A stretch of 64,000 nt of DNA from Gnetum montanum (taxonomy: Eukaryota; Streptophyta; Gnetopsida; Gnetales; Gnetaceae): positions 206,421 through 270,420 of the forward strand of contig MNCI01011158.1 in NCBI GenBank assembly GCA_015680685.1. Direction: 5' to 3'. A model generated the notes under the pieces. It worked only from the letters and a program-made list of their open reading frames with translations. It made no database searches and was not told where the DNA came from. Of the stretch, positions 34,743 through 44,579 are shown piece after piece (positions within the stretch are counted from its first letter, which is position 1; every line of letters starts with the position of its first letter). Position numbers and translations under genes: made by a program.

Positions 34743-35439
34743 NNNNNNNNNNNNNNNNNNNNNNNNNNNNNNNNNNNNNNNNNNNNNNNNNNNNNNNNNN
34801 NNNNNNNNNNNNNNNNNNNNNNNNNNNNNNNNNNNNNNNNNNNNNNNNNNNNNNNNNNNNNNNNNNNNNNNNNNNNNNNNNNNNNNNNNNNNNNNNNNNN
34901 NNNNNNNNNNNNNNNNNNNNNNNNNNNNNNNNNNNNNNNNNNNNNNNNNNNNNNNNNNNNNNNNNNNNNNNNNNNNNNNNNNNNNNNNNNNNNNNNNNNN
35001 NNNNNNNNNNNNNNNNNNNNNNNNNNNNNNNNNNNNNNNNNNNNNNNNNNNNNNNNNNNNNNNNNNNNNNNNNNNNNNNNNNNNNNNNNNNNNNNNNNNN
35101 NNNNNNNNNNNNNNNNNNNNNNNNNNNNNNNNNNNNNNNNNNNNNNNNNNNNNNNNNNNNNNNNNNNNNNNNNNNNNNNNNNNNNNNNNNNNNNNNNNNN
35201 NNNNNNNNNNNNNNNNNNNNNNNNNNNNNNNNNNNNNNNNNNNNNNNNNNNNNNNNNNNNNNNNNNNNNNNNNNNNNNNNNNNNNNNNNNNNNNNNNNNN
35301 NNNNNNNNNNNNNNNNNNNNNNNNNNNNNNNNNNNNNNNNNNNNNNNNNNNNNNNNNNNNNNNNNNNNNNNNNNNNNNNNNNNNNNNNNNNNNNNNNNNN
35401 NNNNNNNNNNNNNNNNNNNNNNNNNNNNNNNNNNNNNNN
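34743..35439. other. Assembly gap (697 N) bordered by C runs
   Basis: The gap is preceded by a run of about 16 C and followed by C-rich sequence, so it probably marks a region that failed because of homopolymers. Open frames through it are not evidence of coding. Confidence 1.
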
Positions 35440-35897
35440 CCCCCAACCCCCCTCCACAGAGCCAAGATCAACCCCGAATAGCGATGGAGAGCCTCCAGGA
35501 TATTGACATTAGATATGAGTATGAGAGAGTATATTAAGTTTGTGCATATGTGTTGTAGCTCCATGATCAATGATGTTATATGTTGTCTAGTGTGTTCTAG
35601 TCTTTCTTGTGAGTTGAGATCTTGGTCCTAGGTTGTGAAAGAAATTCTCCATTGATTGTCACTTACATAGAGCACAACCATTATGTGTTTGTAGAGTCTC
35701 ATGCTCTGTATTATCATCTAAGTGTTTGAGAGGTTCTAGGTGTTTTATGAATTTTGGAAGCCTATTATAATCTTCTTTGAATAAATTAAAGGTAATTAGT
35801 TTTTGCATTTTATAGTAAATTAATTATCTTTTCATAATATTTGTATTTAGTATTAGAAGGTGATGTCATATTGAAGTGAACTTGCTCGATCGTCTCA

Positions 35898-36009
35898 AAA
35901 TCCTTCATTGAGAAAGTCTCAAAATCTCTAGTAAGCATTTATAGCTTCACCATTTTGATACATTCTAAGCCTTTATAAGCTACTTCTAGAGCACCTAAAG
36001 CATGTTTTT
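35898..36009 (-). pseudogene. Copia-1 gag N-terminal fragment
   Basis: This short minus-strand piece translates to phrases resembling the copia gag segment between the 'WDxLExxYKG' and 'DFETLxMK' motifs (here RLRMYQNGEAINAY in a broken frame). It is the part of copia-1 left between gypsy-2 and copia-2. Identification rests on short similarity and position. Confidence 0.5.
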
Positions 36010-36370
36010 TGAAGAATCGAAAGGGCCCTAGATCTAAAATCTAAGCTAAAAGAAAATAAAAAAGTTAGTTAGAACAACCACACTCTTGTGAAACTCTATT
36101 AAATTCTCTCTCTCTTTTTTATTGATGAATATGTGCTACTACAATTATATAGGCCTTGATCTCCCAAGAATAGATTTGGAGAGATAAGCATGAATCTAGG
36201 AAATCATAGGGATTATCCTTATCATCTCATTTAAGGATATTCTTAATAGGGGATGAACTAAACATGGGGTTAGATAGGAATTATATGAATAGGATCACAT
36301 CTTATTTAATATAGATTTATGGATGAAATCTATCTAATTCATTTGTGGAACATCTAGTCATCATATTCCA
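36010..36370 (-). repeat. Copia-2 3' LTR, about 361 bp
   Basis: Plus-strand start TGAAGAATC, end catattCCA, giving TG...CA termini. It aligns with 40557-41014 (shared landmark 'gaatatgtgctRctac' and 'aataggggatgaact'). It lacks the internal duplications of the right LTR. Confidence 0.8.
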
Positions 36371-36402
36371 TAAACCCCCCCCCCCCCCCCCCCCGACACC
36401 GN
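36371..36402 (-). other. Polypurine tract expanded to a 20-G run, followed by single N
   Basis: The plus strand has 20 consecutive C (36375-36394). On the minus strand this is a G run ending in tttA against the LTR start TGGAATATG, exactly where a polypurine tract belongs. The N at 36402 marks an assembly join or miscalled base. Confidence 0.6.
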
Positions 36403-36545
36403 AGATGGTAAGAGGTTCCACTCCAAGAAAGTCTCTAAAAGATTTAAATTTCTCACGACTCATAATCTTGATAAAAATATATGTCATTTGTGCTTTAGTT
36501 GCACAATGTTCCATGCTAAGTATGTTGTCTTAGATTAGGCTTCTA
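36403..36545 (-). pseudogene. Copia-2 RNase H C-terminus
   Basis: EHCATKAQMTYIFIKIMSRE followed by FKSFRDFLGVEPL is the end of a copia polyprotein (usual form xTxxQxADIFTKxLxRxxFxxFRxxLG). It directly adjoins the reverse transcriptase fragment on its right, without the ~1.3 kb that should separate them. Confidence 0.8.
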
Positions 36546-37240
36546 TGATGATGATGTTTGATATCTATGTGTTTGGAATTGAAGATTAGTGAAGCCTTCT
36601 TGCATGAAAAATGCATGAATATGTGCGTACCATGCACGTGAAGCTTGCTTAAGCCCATATAATGCTTTATGGAGCTTATAAACATGATTTTTCTTTCCTT
36701 CATCAATGAAACCTAGTGGTTGCTTTATGTAAACTTCTTCATTAAGAAATCCATTGAGAAATGTAGAAGCCATGTCCAATTGATAAATTGCATGGCCAGC
36801 TTATGCAGAAATAGCAAGAAAGATTCTCACAGATTCCATTTGAGAAATAGGAGCAAAGCTATCATCAAAATCTCTACCTTACTACTAGAGATATCCTTTG
36901 GCAACCATGCAAGCTTTGAATTTTTCCACCACAACATGTTGATTTCTTTTAGTTTAAAAGATCCATTTTAATCTAGTAATTGGTTAACCATATGGATGAG
37001 GAAAAAGACTCCAAGTGTTATTCTTGTGAATTTGTTGTAGCTCTTTCTCCATGGTAGCAGTCCAACATTCATCCTGTGCTTCTTCAACAACAAAAGATGG
37101 TTCCATAAGACCATCATCATTTCCCCTATTGACGTGAGCAACACAAAAAATTCATCATCCATTGCAATGAAGAGAGCATCTGCAGTAGGTTCCACATCCT
37201 AGGTTGGCTAAGCATTATCCTCTTGAAAATGACTACAAGT
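36546..37240 (-). pseudogene. Copia-2 reverse transcriptase, N-terminal half only
   Basis: The stretch 36543-36779 reads MASTFLNGFLNEEVYIKQPL, GKKNHVYKLHKALYGLKQAS and RAWYAHIHAFF, the diagnostic copia motifs (DVxxAFLNGxLxEEVYMxQP and LxKALYGLKQxPRxWY). Upstream at about 36800-37190 are remnants of the NNTWxLVP and KWVF motifs and of the DxxFAPVxxxxxIR motif. The frame ends soon after FMQEGFTN; the catalytic YVDD segment is absent. Normally this enzyme copies the element's RNA. Confidence 0.85.
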
Positions 37241-38250
37241 CATATGCTTAGTGAAATTAGTATCCATTATATTGGATGTTGGATGGTATTTAGCTAGCTG
37301 AGATGTGGATGGAACCTATAGTTGAGTAAAGATGGATGACATAGTTGATGTAGCAATTATGTTAGAGGGAAAGATAAGGGATGAACTACCACTAATTTGA
37401 CATAGGCACATAGTAGAATCTACAAAATTTATATTCCAATATGAAGCAACATTGAAAATAGATGTTGCATTGGAATGATTTTCATCCGAATTCAAACATT
37501 TCTACAAAGATTGAAAATACCATGGTAGTAAAGATACGACACCAAAATTTGGTGGCATGGTGTATGTGTTGGATTGTTGGAAAGTTTTAGGTGATAAAAT
37601 GTAACCACCTTTTGTGGTTGTAGTGTGTCTTAATTGGGCAAGGGATAGAAAATGATTAGCAAGAGAAATAATAGCTTGAATTTGCTATGCTAGAAATATG
37701 GTGGTAGGGAGTTGGTAAGGAGTCATTACTACAGAAAATTCTTGTGATGGATAGGATAAAAAATAAGGAAATATGGTAGCATTAGTAGAGGGTGCTAAGA
37801 CATACACTTCATCAATTGGAGTTGGACGTTGCCATAGTAAAGGAAAGAATGTCTACCAAGGGTTTTTAGATGAAAAATATTTTTTATGGCCATCATGTTC
37901 AATCCACTGTGCAAGTGTATAAATGATAGAGCCATTGATTTATTAAGCTATAATGGAAGGACAAAAAAATGTGCAAAAGATGAGGGGGATTTCCCACAAT
38001 GGTTCTTATGACACTGCAACTGCAAAGTGGATCTATTGTTTTTACCATGATGTGAAGAGGGTTGTGCAAAGGAAGAAGATCATCCATTATGTGTGTTGGA
38101 TTACTATGGTTACATACTATTGCAAATGGAACTGTTTCTCTTTTGATGCATAGTGTTTATGTTGGTAATATGTTAACTATGACCTGCCAAGTCACATTGA
38201 GTGCTGGTATAAGACATGTCATTTCCTGCAAATTGAATATTATTTTGCAA
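37241..38250 (-). other. Copia-2 linker between integrase and reverse transcriptase
   Basis: About 1 kb without recognisable motif. In copia elements a variable, often Ser/Pro/acidic-rich linker occupies this place; here it is longer than usual and interrupted by stops, so additional small insertions are possible. No independent gene is visible. Confidence 0.45.
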
Positions 38251-38253
38251 TCT

Positions 38254-39290
38254 TTAATAAAACACTACATCATATAAGTCTATCACCTTTTTATTCTCTT
38301 CATCATAACATTTATAAGCTTTGGAATTTTTGGCATAGCCAAGGAAAAGACAAGGCTTTGCTTTAATATCTAATTTTTGTGGATTATGTGTAGGGATTTG
38401 CACATAGCAAGGAGATCCAAAGACTTTTAATGACAAATATTTGGAAAATAGCCATACCATAATTCATACAATGTTTTATCCTAAATTTATCTTCATGGCA
38501 TCTAATTTAAAATATAAATTTCTATTACATAGGCTTCTACCCAAAACTTATTATTCAAGCTTAACATTTGAAGGAGACACCTTGCCATTTCTACCACTAT
38601 TCTATTCTTTCTCTTAGTGATGCCATTTTTTTGGGGTGTAAATGATGTGATAGTTTGATGAATAATTCCATTTTTCTTACAAAATTCATCAAATTCATTT
38701 AATAAAAATTCACCACCACAATCTATCCAAATTTTATTAATTGTATTGCCACCTTGATTTTCTATTTCCACCTTGAACTCCTTAAAAAATCCCAATGTTT
38801 GATCTTTTAATTTAAGAAAATATCCCCAAGAAAATCTTGAAAAATCATCCATTATGATTAACATATATTGAATTTTACCTAGGCTCAATTTTTGCATAGG
38901 ATCACATAGATTCATAGGAACTAGATCTAATTTTGATTGAGATCTATGTTCTTTCCTAGGAAATGGCAACCTTGTAATTTTTCCTAGTTGACATATATCA
39001 CAATCATGATTATTTGGAAAAGAAAACTTTGGCATACCTCTTACAATTTCTTCTTTTTGCATGTGGTCCATTGAGCCAAAGTTGATGTATCCTAATTGAG
39101 CATGTCATAACCATGTTGTGTCTTCAGTGATAGTGAGATAATGAACATCCTTTTGCATCTATAATTTGTACATCTGATTCTTGCTAATAGGGATAATGGC
39201 AATACCTTTATCATCAACAACCTTAGAGATTTTACAAACATCTTTTTCAAATTCAACACAATACCCATTTCAACATAGTTGTCCCACACT
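38254..39290 (-). pseudogene. Copia-2 integrase and GAG-pre-integrase region (nearly open)
   Basis: The 189-residue open frame at 38502-39071 contains CDICQLGKITRLPF (zinc-binding CxxC), SLGKIQYMLIIMDDFSRFSW, KIWIDCGGEFLLNEFDEF and TPQKNGITKRKNR. Compared with the canonical form, the first catalytic Asp (TDVCGP) reads MNLCDP and the catalytic Glu of the VAERKNR motif is Lys, so the DDE triad keeps only its middle member. The frame at 38254-38460 continues with FGSPCYVQIP and CLFLGYAKNSKAYKCYD, the conserved region after the core. Upstream (39092-39289) lies the zinc-binding His with WLWHAQLGYIN, where the second His is Tyr. The zinc region and catalysis are therefore both damaged. Confidence 0.88.
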
Positions 39291-39299
39291 TAATAAAAT

Positions 39300-39560
39300 T
39301 TTTGAAAGATCTTAAACAAAATAGATTTAGGAAATAACATATTTGTTACCTTGAGTTTTTGTGAAGGCAAGTGATCCAATCTTGATAATGATTAGCTTCT
39401 TCCTATTACCTATAGTTACCTTTCCATCATATTTTTCTAAACTTGAGAATAATTTCTTGTTCCCTATTATGTGATTGCTACACCCACTATCAACATACCA
39501 AATATTTTTGTTGTCACCAGCATCTAGTACCTTTGACAAGATCAAGAGTTTATCTTCCTC
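39300..39560 (-). pseudogene. Copia-2 aspartic protease
   Basis: The frame 39327-39545 gives NIWYVDSGCSNHIIGNKKLF with an intact DSG triad, then KVTIGNRKK and GNKYVIS, the standard copia protease start. It is followed after frameshifts by the GAG-pre-integrase segment. Confidence 0.85.
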
Positions 39561-39599
39561 CTTTTTAGTATAAAAAAATTACTCACCTTTTTGTTGATC

Positions 39600-40505
39600 C
39601 TTTTGTTGATCTTCATGTCCTATAATTTTTTTCTTTTCCCTTTTTTCATGCTACTTTCTTGACTAACATTCAAGAGTATTGTGGGTGTTGGTACCATAGA
39701 AATCACAATGCTTACCTTCTTTTGATTAATTTGATCTTCCATGACCACGACCTCTAAATCTATCGCAACCACATCCACATCCTCTGAATGAGGATCCACC
39801 TGAGGATCTTTAATGTTGATTTTGATTTTGTTTAGATATCCTCTAAAATTATGCTTAAAATGCATTTTCTATTAAATCCTCATGATCAAAAATCCTTTGC
39901 TCGTATGACCTCAAGCTTCCTACGAGCTCAACCATGGTCATCTTATTAAGATCACTTACTTCTTTAATAGCCATGATGATGGGATCATATCATCTAGTTA
40001 CACTTCAAAAGATCTTCTCAATAGCATGCCTTTCCTCAAGCATTTCTCCACAAGATTCAAGTCCATTTCAAACTTGTTGAAATTAGATAATCTATTGATC
40101 AATACTCTTTGAATCTAGCATGTGCAAAGATTCAAAATATTTTCTTAGAACTTGTAACTTGACAACATGAGCTTTTGATGATTCATTGTATGCAATCTCT
40201 AGTGCATCCCATGCAACTTTGCTAGTTCAATGCATCACAATTTTGGGAAATATTATCACATCTAACCTAGATTGAATGATGAATAATGCTTTTGCATCTT
40301 TCTTATGAAGTTCCTTGACTTCATTCTTTTATTCTTCCTTCAAGGCTTAAAATTTTTCTTGATCAACATCTTGGAATCCATTTTCAAAAAAATCCCACAC
40401 ATCTTGTGAGATCAAAAATGTCTGCATCTTGATTGCTCAATACTCATAATTCTCTCCATTAAAAATAGGAACTTGGCAAGACACAGATCCATGATTTTGG
40501 GCCAT
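39600..40505 (-). pseudogene. Copia-2 gag (broken)
   Basis: Minus-strand phrases include AIKEVSDLNKMTMVELVGSL and RSYEQRIFDHED (the DLSTxTVxELxGSLxxYE motif of plant copia gag) at about 39890-39980, a basic segment at 39620-39865, and upstream CDALN with CMGCT where the KIAWDALE motif sits (about 40200). A zinc knuckle is present only as a decayed segment near 39690. Confidence 0.75.
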
Positions 40506-40539
40506 TTTGGAAAGATTTATTATCAAGAATCTAAATTAA

Positions 40540-40552
40540 CCTACTCCAACAC
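40540..40552 (-). other. Probable primer binding site, copia-2
   Basis: The minus strand reads ttggtgttggag, 8 to 10 bases matching the iMet site TTGGTATCAGAG, a few bases from the LTR start. Confidence 0.5.
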
Positions 40553-40556
40553 CAAA

Positions 40557-41014
40557 TGAAGAATCTAAAGTGTCCTAGACCTATGATCATAAAGTGTAAA
40601 GGAAATTCTCTTGGACACTTTAGAACAAGCATACTCTTGTGAAACTCTCTTAAGTTCTCTTGGACACTTTAGAACAAGCATACTTTAGATCATAGGACAC
40701 TTTAGATCATAGGACACTTTATGCTTGTTCTAACTAACTTTAGAGCATACTCTTGTGAAACTCTCTTAAATTCTCTTTTTTTTTACAAATGAATATGTGC
40801 TGCTACAATTATATATGCCTTGATCTTTAAAGAATATATTTGGAAGGATAAGCATGAATCTAGGAAATCATGGGGATGATGCTTATCATCTCATTTAAGA
40901 ATCTTCTTAATAGGGGATGAACTAAACATGGGATTAGATAGGAATTACATGAATAGGATCTCATCTTATTTAATATATATTTATGGATGAGATCTATCTA
41001 ATTCTTTTGTGGAA
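40557..41014 (-). repeat. Copia-2 5' LTR with internal duplications
   Basis: Plus-strand start TGAAGAATC as in the left LTR. Between 40606 and 40770, segments are repeated: a 30-bp piece at 40606-40635 and 40655-40684, a 'tagatcataggacac' piece at 40686 and 40703, and an 'agcatactcttgtgaaac' piece at 40629 and 40744. The LTR ends at the N at 41015, about 20 bp short. Confidence 0.8.
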
Positions 41015-41015
41015 N

Positions 41016-42151
41016 ACATTCATTTTTCAAACAAAATATATTGAGTAGATGCTTAAAAATTTTATTATGACTAAAGCTAAAGATTATGCTAATTCATTGA
41101 CTACAAATGTATATTTATGCAAGAAGATGTAAGAAGAATAGAGAAAAGGTTCATTCTACTCTTTATAGATCCATTGTGAGGAGTCTTCACTATGCAATAA
41201 GAAGCAAACCTAATATAGATTATGCAGTAGGCTTAATTTCTTAATTTTAAGAAGATCCATGGGAATCACATTTGGTACTAGATAAGCTAATTTTATGATA
41301 GTTAAGATATAGAAAATATTATAAGCTATGACATCGAAAAAGCAAAACATTTGAAGTACAATTTTACATAGCTTCTGATTTGGTTGGTAACAAAGATGAT
41401 GAAAAATATACAAGTGGGATCTACCACTTTCTTTGGAATAACTTAGTATCTTCATTAAGTAAAAGGTAGAGCTTTTTTGTATTATCATTAGCTAAGATTG
41501 AATATGTAGTTTCTTCTTACTATTACACATAAAGTTTATGAATGTGTAAAGTTCTAAAGCTCTTCAATATCATATTTTTTTACCCTATTATTATTCATTG
41601 TGCTAATAATGCTGCTATTTCCATGATTAAGAATTCTATTTTTCAGGGCAAAACCAAACATATTGAAATAGAATATCATTTTCTTCATGATCAAGTGGAA
41701 CTACAAATAGTGAAACTATCATATATTTCAAAAAAAGAAAAAAGAGCTAATATTTTGACCAAATATTTAAGAAGAGACTAATTTATCTATTTAAGAACAT
41801 TACTAGGTCTAACTACTCTACCTAGGTAGACATAACTATCAAATTTCTTCTTTAATTGTTTTGATAATTTAGTTTATATAGCTTTACTATAGGGGAAGTA
41901 TATATGTTTTTATTTAACATGATCATTTTTAAGCTCTTATGTTTATCTTTGAATTTTCTCTACTAGTTCCTTGGTAGTTTGTGATGTTTTTGAGCTATTG
42001 CTATTCCCTATGTTTTAATGTAGGGACATCACTTTCAAGTCCATTTTTCATCTATACAAGAAATTATTTATAGGTTTTAAGATGTTAGAGAGACCTCTTG
42101 GAGGTTAGAGAGACATGTTGGTTGAGAGTTAGGAATGCATAGGAGACATCC
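41016..42151 (+). pseudogene. Contig bounded by single Ns: copia RNase H and 3' end, probably inverted
   Basis: On the plus strand the first 500 bp read as a copia connection/RNase H region (YRSIVRSLHYAIRSKPNIDY, then YTSGIYHFLWNN), and 41542-41781 continues with HCANNAAISMIKNS, KTKHIEIEYHFLHDQVE and ANILTKYLRRD, the conserved polyprotein end. After this come a purine tract (aggggaag, about 41891) and LTR-like sequence. The part 41020-41500 is the reverse complement of 42160-42640. Because both ends are single Ns, the contig may be placed in the wrong direction; turned round, it would extend copia-3. Confidence 0.7.
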
Positions 42152-42152
42152 N

Positions 42153-43494
42153 ATTAGCTAATGATAATACAAAAAAGCTCTACTTTTTACTTAATGAAGA
42201 TACTAAGTTATTCCAAAGAAAGTGGTAGATCCCACTTGTATATTTTTCATCATCTTTGTTACCAACCAAATCAGCAGCTATGTAAAATTGTACTTCAAAT
42301 GTTTTGCTTTTTGGATGTCATAGCTTATAATCTTTTCTATATCTTAACTATCATAAACATAGCTTATCTAGTACCAAATGTGATTCTCATGGATCTTCTT
42401 AAAATTAAGAAATTAAGCCTACTACATAATCTATATTAGGTTTACTTCTTATTGCATAGTGAAGACTCCTCACAATGGATATATAAAGAGTAGAATGAAC
42501 CTTTTCTCTATTCTTCTTACATAAATATACATTTGTAGTCAATGAATTAGCATAAGCTTTAGCTTTAGTCATAATAAAATTTTAAAACATCTACTCAATA
42601 TATTTTGTTTGAAAAATTAATGTACCTTCTTTGAGCTACTGAATACGCAAGGCTAAGAAATGAGATAGCTCTTCCATCATGGACATCTCAAACTTCAATT
42701 TCATAGCTTCAAAAAATTCTTTATATAATCTTTAGCTAATTCCTCCAAACATTATGTCATAAACATAAATATAAGCTATCAAAAAGTCTATCATCCTTTT
42801 AAACATAAAGAGTACTATTAAAAGGAGCTCTTATATACTCATTTTCTACTAAATAGGTAGGAATCAAACATAGCTTTTTAGATCCTGAGGATCCTATTTG
42901 AAGCCTATATAGCTTTATGTAGTTTATACACATGATTTTTATTTTTCATAGAAAGATATCCTTCTAGCTTTTCTATTTAAACGATTTTTTTATTTTCCCC
43001 ATTTAGACAAGTTGATTAGACATCCATTTGATAGACTTTAAACTTTTGATATGCTACAAATGCTAGAAGCATTCTTACAGATTCCAACCTTGTAATAAGA
43101 GTAAAAGTATATTGATAACTAAGACCTTTAATTTGAGAAAATTATTTTGCTACTAGTCTTACCTTATTTCAAATGACCTCATCATATTCATTCAACTTGT
43201 TTTCAAAGATCCACTTGGTTCTACTAACAGTATTTCCTTTTGACCATGAATCTAACTCCCAATCACTATTCTTAGTAATCTATTTCATTTCTTCATCAAT
43301 AGCTCTTCTCTAATCTTCACTTTTAAGAGATTTTCTAATTGTTATAGGAATGAAAAATGTACCAAAACATACCAATAAGCCATGATTCATAGTTCTAGCT
43401 CTTCTATTTCTAGTTATTTACCTAAGAGAAGGTTTTGGAATATCTAGCATAGATCTGAATATTTGTGTTCTCATCATTTTCTTAATCATCTATG
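42153..43494 (-). pseudogene. Copia-3 reverse transcriptase and RNase H start (broken)
   Basis: Minus-strand translation: NSDWELDSWSKGNTVSRTKW, KLNEYDEVI, VRMLLAFVAYQKFKVYQMDV, an altered TCLNGE motif, then after frameshifts the segment around 42700-42790 with a decayed YVDD box (AYIYVYDIMFG) and FEMSMMEELSHFLALRIQ. The final part 42153-42640 is RNase H, homologous to 41020-41500. Its upstream half (integrase, protease, gag) is at 51009-53300 beyond gypsy-3. Confidence 0.8.
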
Positions 43495-44503
43495 GTTTCT
43501 TTCTTCCTATGGTTTTGTTTTAACGTTTTGAGCTCTTGAGAGACATCTTAAAAGTTTAAGAGGTGTCTTGGCTAAATGATAGTCATTTCAAATGAAACAT
43601 CTTAAATGTAAATGAGACATCTAAAAATTTCATGAGATATCTTTAAAATGTGTGAGGCATCTCAAGGAATTTAAGGTGCTTTCATGCACATTTTAAGATG
43701 TTTCTTGTGAATTTGAGACATTTCTAGAAAATTTGATATGCTTTTTGACAAATTTTAAGGTGCTTTCTATTACATTTGTGTTGTCTAGGAGATGTCTCCC
43801 AAACTGAGATGTCTTACCTATGAAATAAGAAATCTTCGACACTTAAGAAACATCTCTCTTGAAAGTCAAATTTTAGTAGGAGATGACCTGAGAAGGCTAG
43901 AGATGACTTGTACAACTAGGAAAACTTCTAAAATTATCATTCCAATTTAGAAAATAGCTGAAAAAAAAGGTGCAAAAAGATAAAAAATAGTATGGGAACT
44001 TCAAGTGGAGCTTGTGAAAGACCTCCATAGGATTTTTTCTTTGTTTTCTAATAAATATGAATTGTTCATTATTGTAACCATAAAGAGTTGGTAGAGTAGA
44101 TGTCATGAAGTTTATGTACAAAATTGAGCATGATAAGGAAGAACACATTGAGTAAGTACATAGAGGTTGTAGCTCCAAGATCGATTGTATAGGCCTATGT
44201 ATTCTAGTCTTCCTTGAAAGTTAAGATCTTAATTTTCAGTTGTGGAAGAGATTCTCTATCGATTGTGTCTTGCATTATGAACAACCATTGAATGGTTGTA
44301 AAGCCTCCTACTCTACAATATCATTTAATTATTTTAAGAGGTTTTGGATATCTTGTGGGTTTTGAAAACCCTTTTGTAATCTTTTCTTTTAAACAATTGA
44401 AGATACCTAGTTTTCTTGATTTCTAGTAAATAATTTGTCCTTTTATAATATCTCAATTTAATATATGAAGATGATTTAATATTAGAGCCAACCTACTCCA
44501 ACA
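43495..44503 (+). repeat. Gypsy-3 5' LTR, about 1 kb, left edge uncertain
   Basis: Aligns with 49205-50135 plus 50991-51008. It contains the imperfect agacatct/gagatgtct series (43540-43880) and ends ctccaaca before the primer site. Confidence 0.8.
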
Positions 44504-44507
44504 TTAT

Positions 44508-44519
44508 TGGTATCAAAGC
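44508..44519 (+). other. Primer binding site, iMet type, gypsy-3
   Basis: tggtatcaaagc, identical to the gypsy-2 site, four bases after the LTR end. Confidence 0.85.
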
Positions 44520-44579
44520 TTTGTGTTGATTATTTCTTGGAAATTAGTTTAGGATTTTGTCAATTTTAGATAGTTCCAA

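Larger units (their letters stand above)
34108..35504 (-). mobile_element. Poly(A)-tailed retroposon-like insert (LINE-like or processed), partly gap
   Basis: The insert begins on the plus strand with about 15 T, i.e. a poly(A) tail on the minus strand, and differs sharply from its surroundings in being G+C-rich. A minus-strand frame at 34467-34740 (containing ELECPHC and SSWGELQRHIYQTW) is open but I do not recognise its family. The end is within or just beyond the 697-base gap. A 3' poly(A) tail suggests non-LTR retrotransposition; a LINE is likely but not proven. No clean target duplication was found. Confidence 0.5.
27916..35892 (+). mobile_element. Gypsy-2: Ty3/gypsy chromovirus, plus strand
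   Basis: Two LTRs (27916-28895 and 33577-35892, the second with an insert) flank an iMet-type primer site, gag, protease, reverse transcriptase, RNase H, integrase and a C-terminal chromodomain. Flanking bases TCTAT (27911-27915) and TCTCA (35893-35897) are a probable decayed duplication. The element splits the copia-1 gag. Its closest relative in the window is gypsy-3 (43495-51008), with similar primer site, LTR and protein motifs. Many stops, and a disrupted YxDD box, show it is dead. Confidence 0.88.
33577..35892 (+). repeat. Gypsy-2 3' LTR, interrupted by a retroposon-like insert
   Basis: LTR sequence is readable at 33577-34107 and again at about 35505-35892, matching 27916-28895 in order (e.g. 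the 'gagagtatatt' and 'tttcataatat' landmarks). Between them lies foreign sequence with a poly(T) start. Roughly 90 bp of LTR expected at the junction is absent. Confidence 0.8.
36010..41014 (-). mobile_element. Copia-2: Ty1/copia element, minus strand, internally deleted
   Basis: Left LTR 36010-36370 and right LTR 40557-41014 flank an internal region that reads, on the minus strand, gag, protease, integrase, reverse transcriptase, RNase H end, the copia order (integrase before reverse transcriptase). About 1.3 kb of pol covering the catalytic YxDD and most of RNase H is missing. The right LTR is cut by a single N at 41015, so its last bases and the duplication on that side are unknown. This is the best preserved copia in the window but carries stops and mutated integrase residues. 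Confidence 0.88.

Noticed and set aside
34467-35570. Very long open frames (250 to 367 residues) on both strands
   Set aside because: They consist almost wholly of unknown residues from the 697-base gap; only the short ends are real sequence.
42060-42151. Left end of the gypsy-3 5' LTR
   Set aside because: It has similar gagacatc words and a 'taggttttaag' phrase, but it lies in the contig between the two Ns and does not continue into 43495, so the assignment is unsafe.
41210-42439. Two identical 92-residue frames in opposite directions as a duplicated gene
   Set aside because: Both are antisense or shadow readings of the copia RNase H region; the plus-strand frames at 41016-41781 carry the real motifs.
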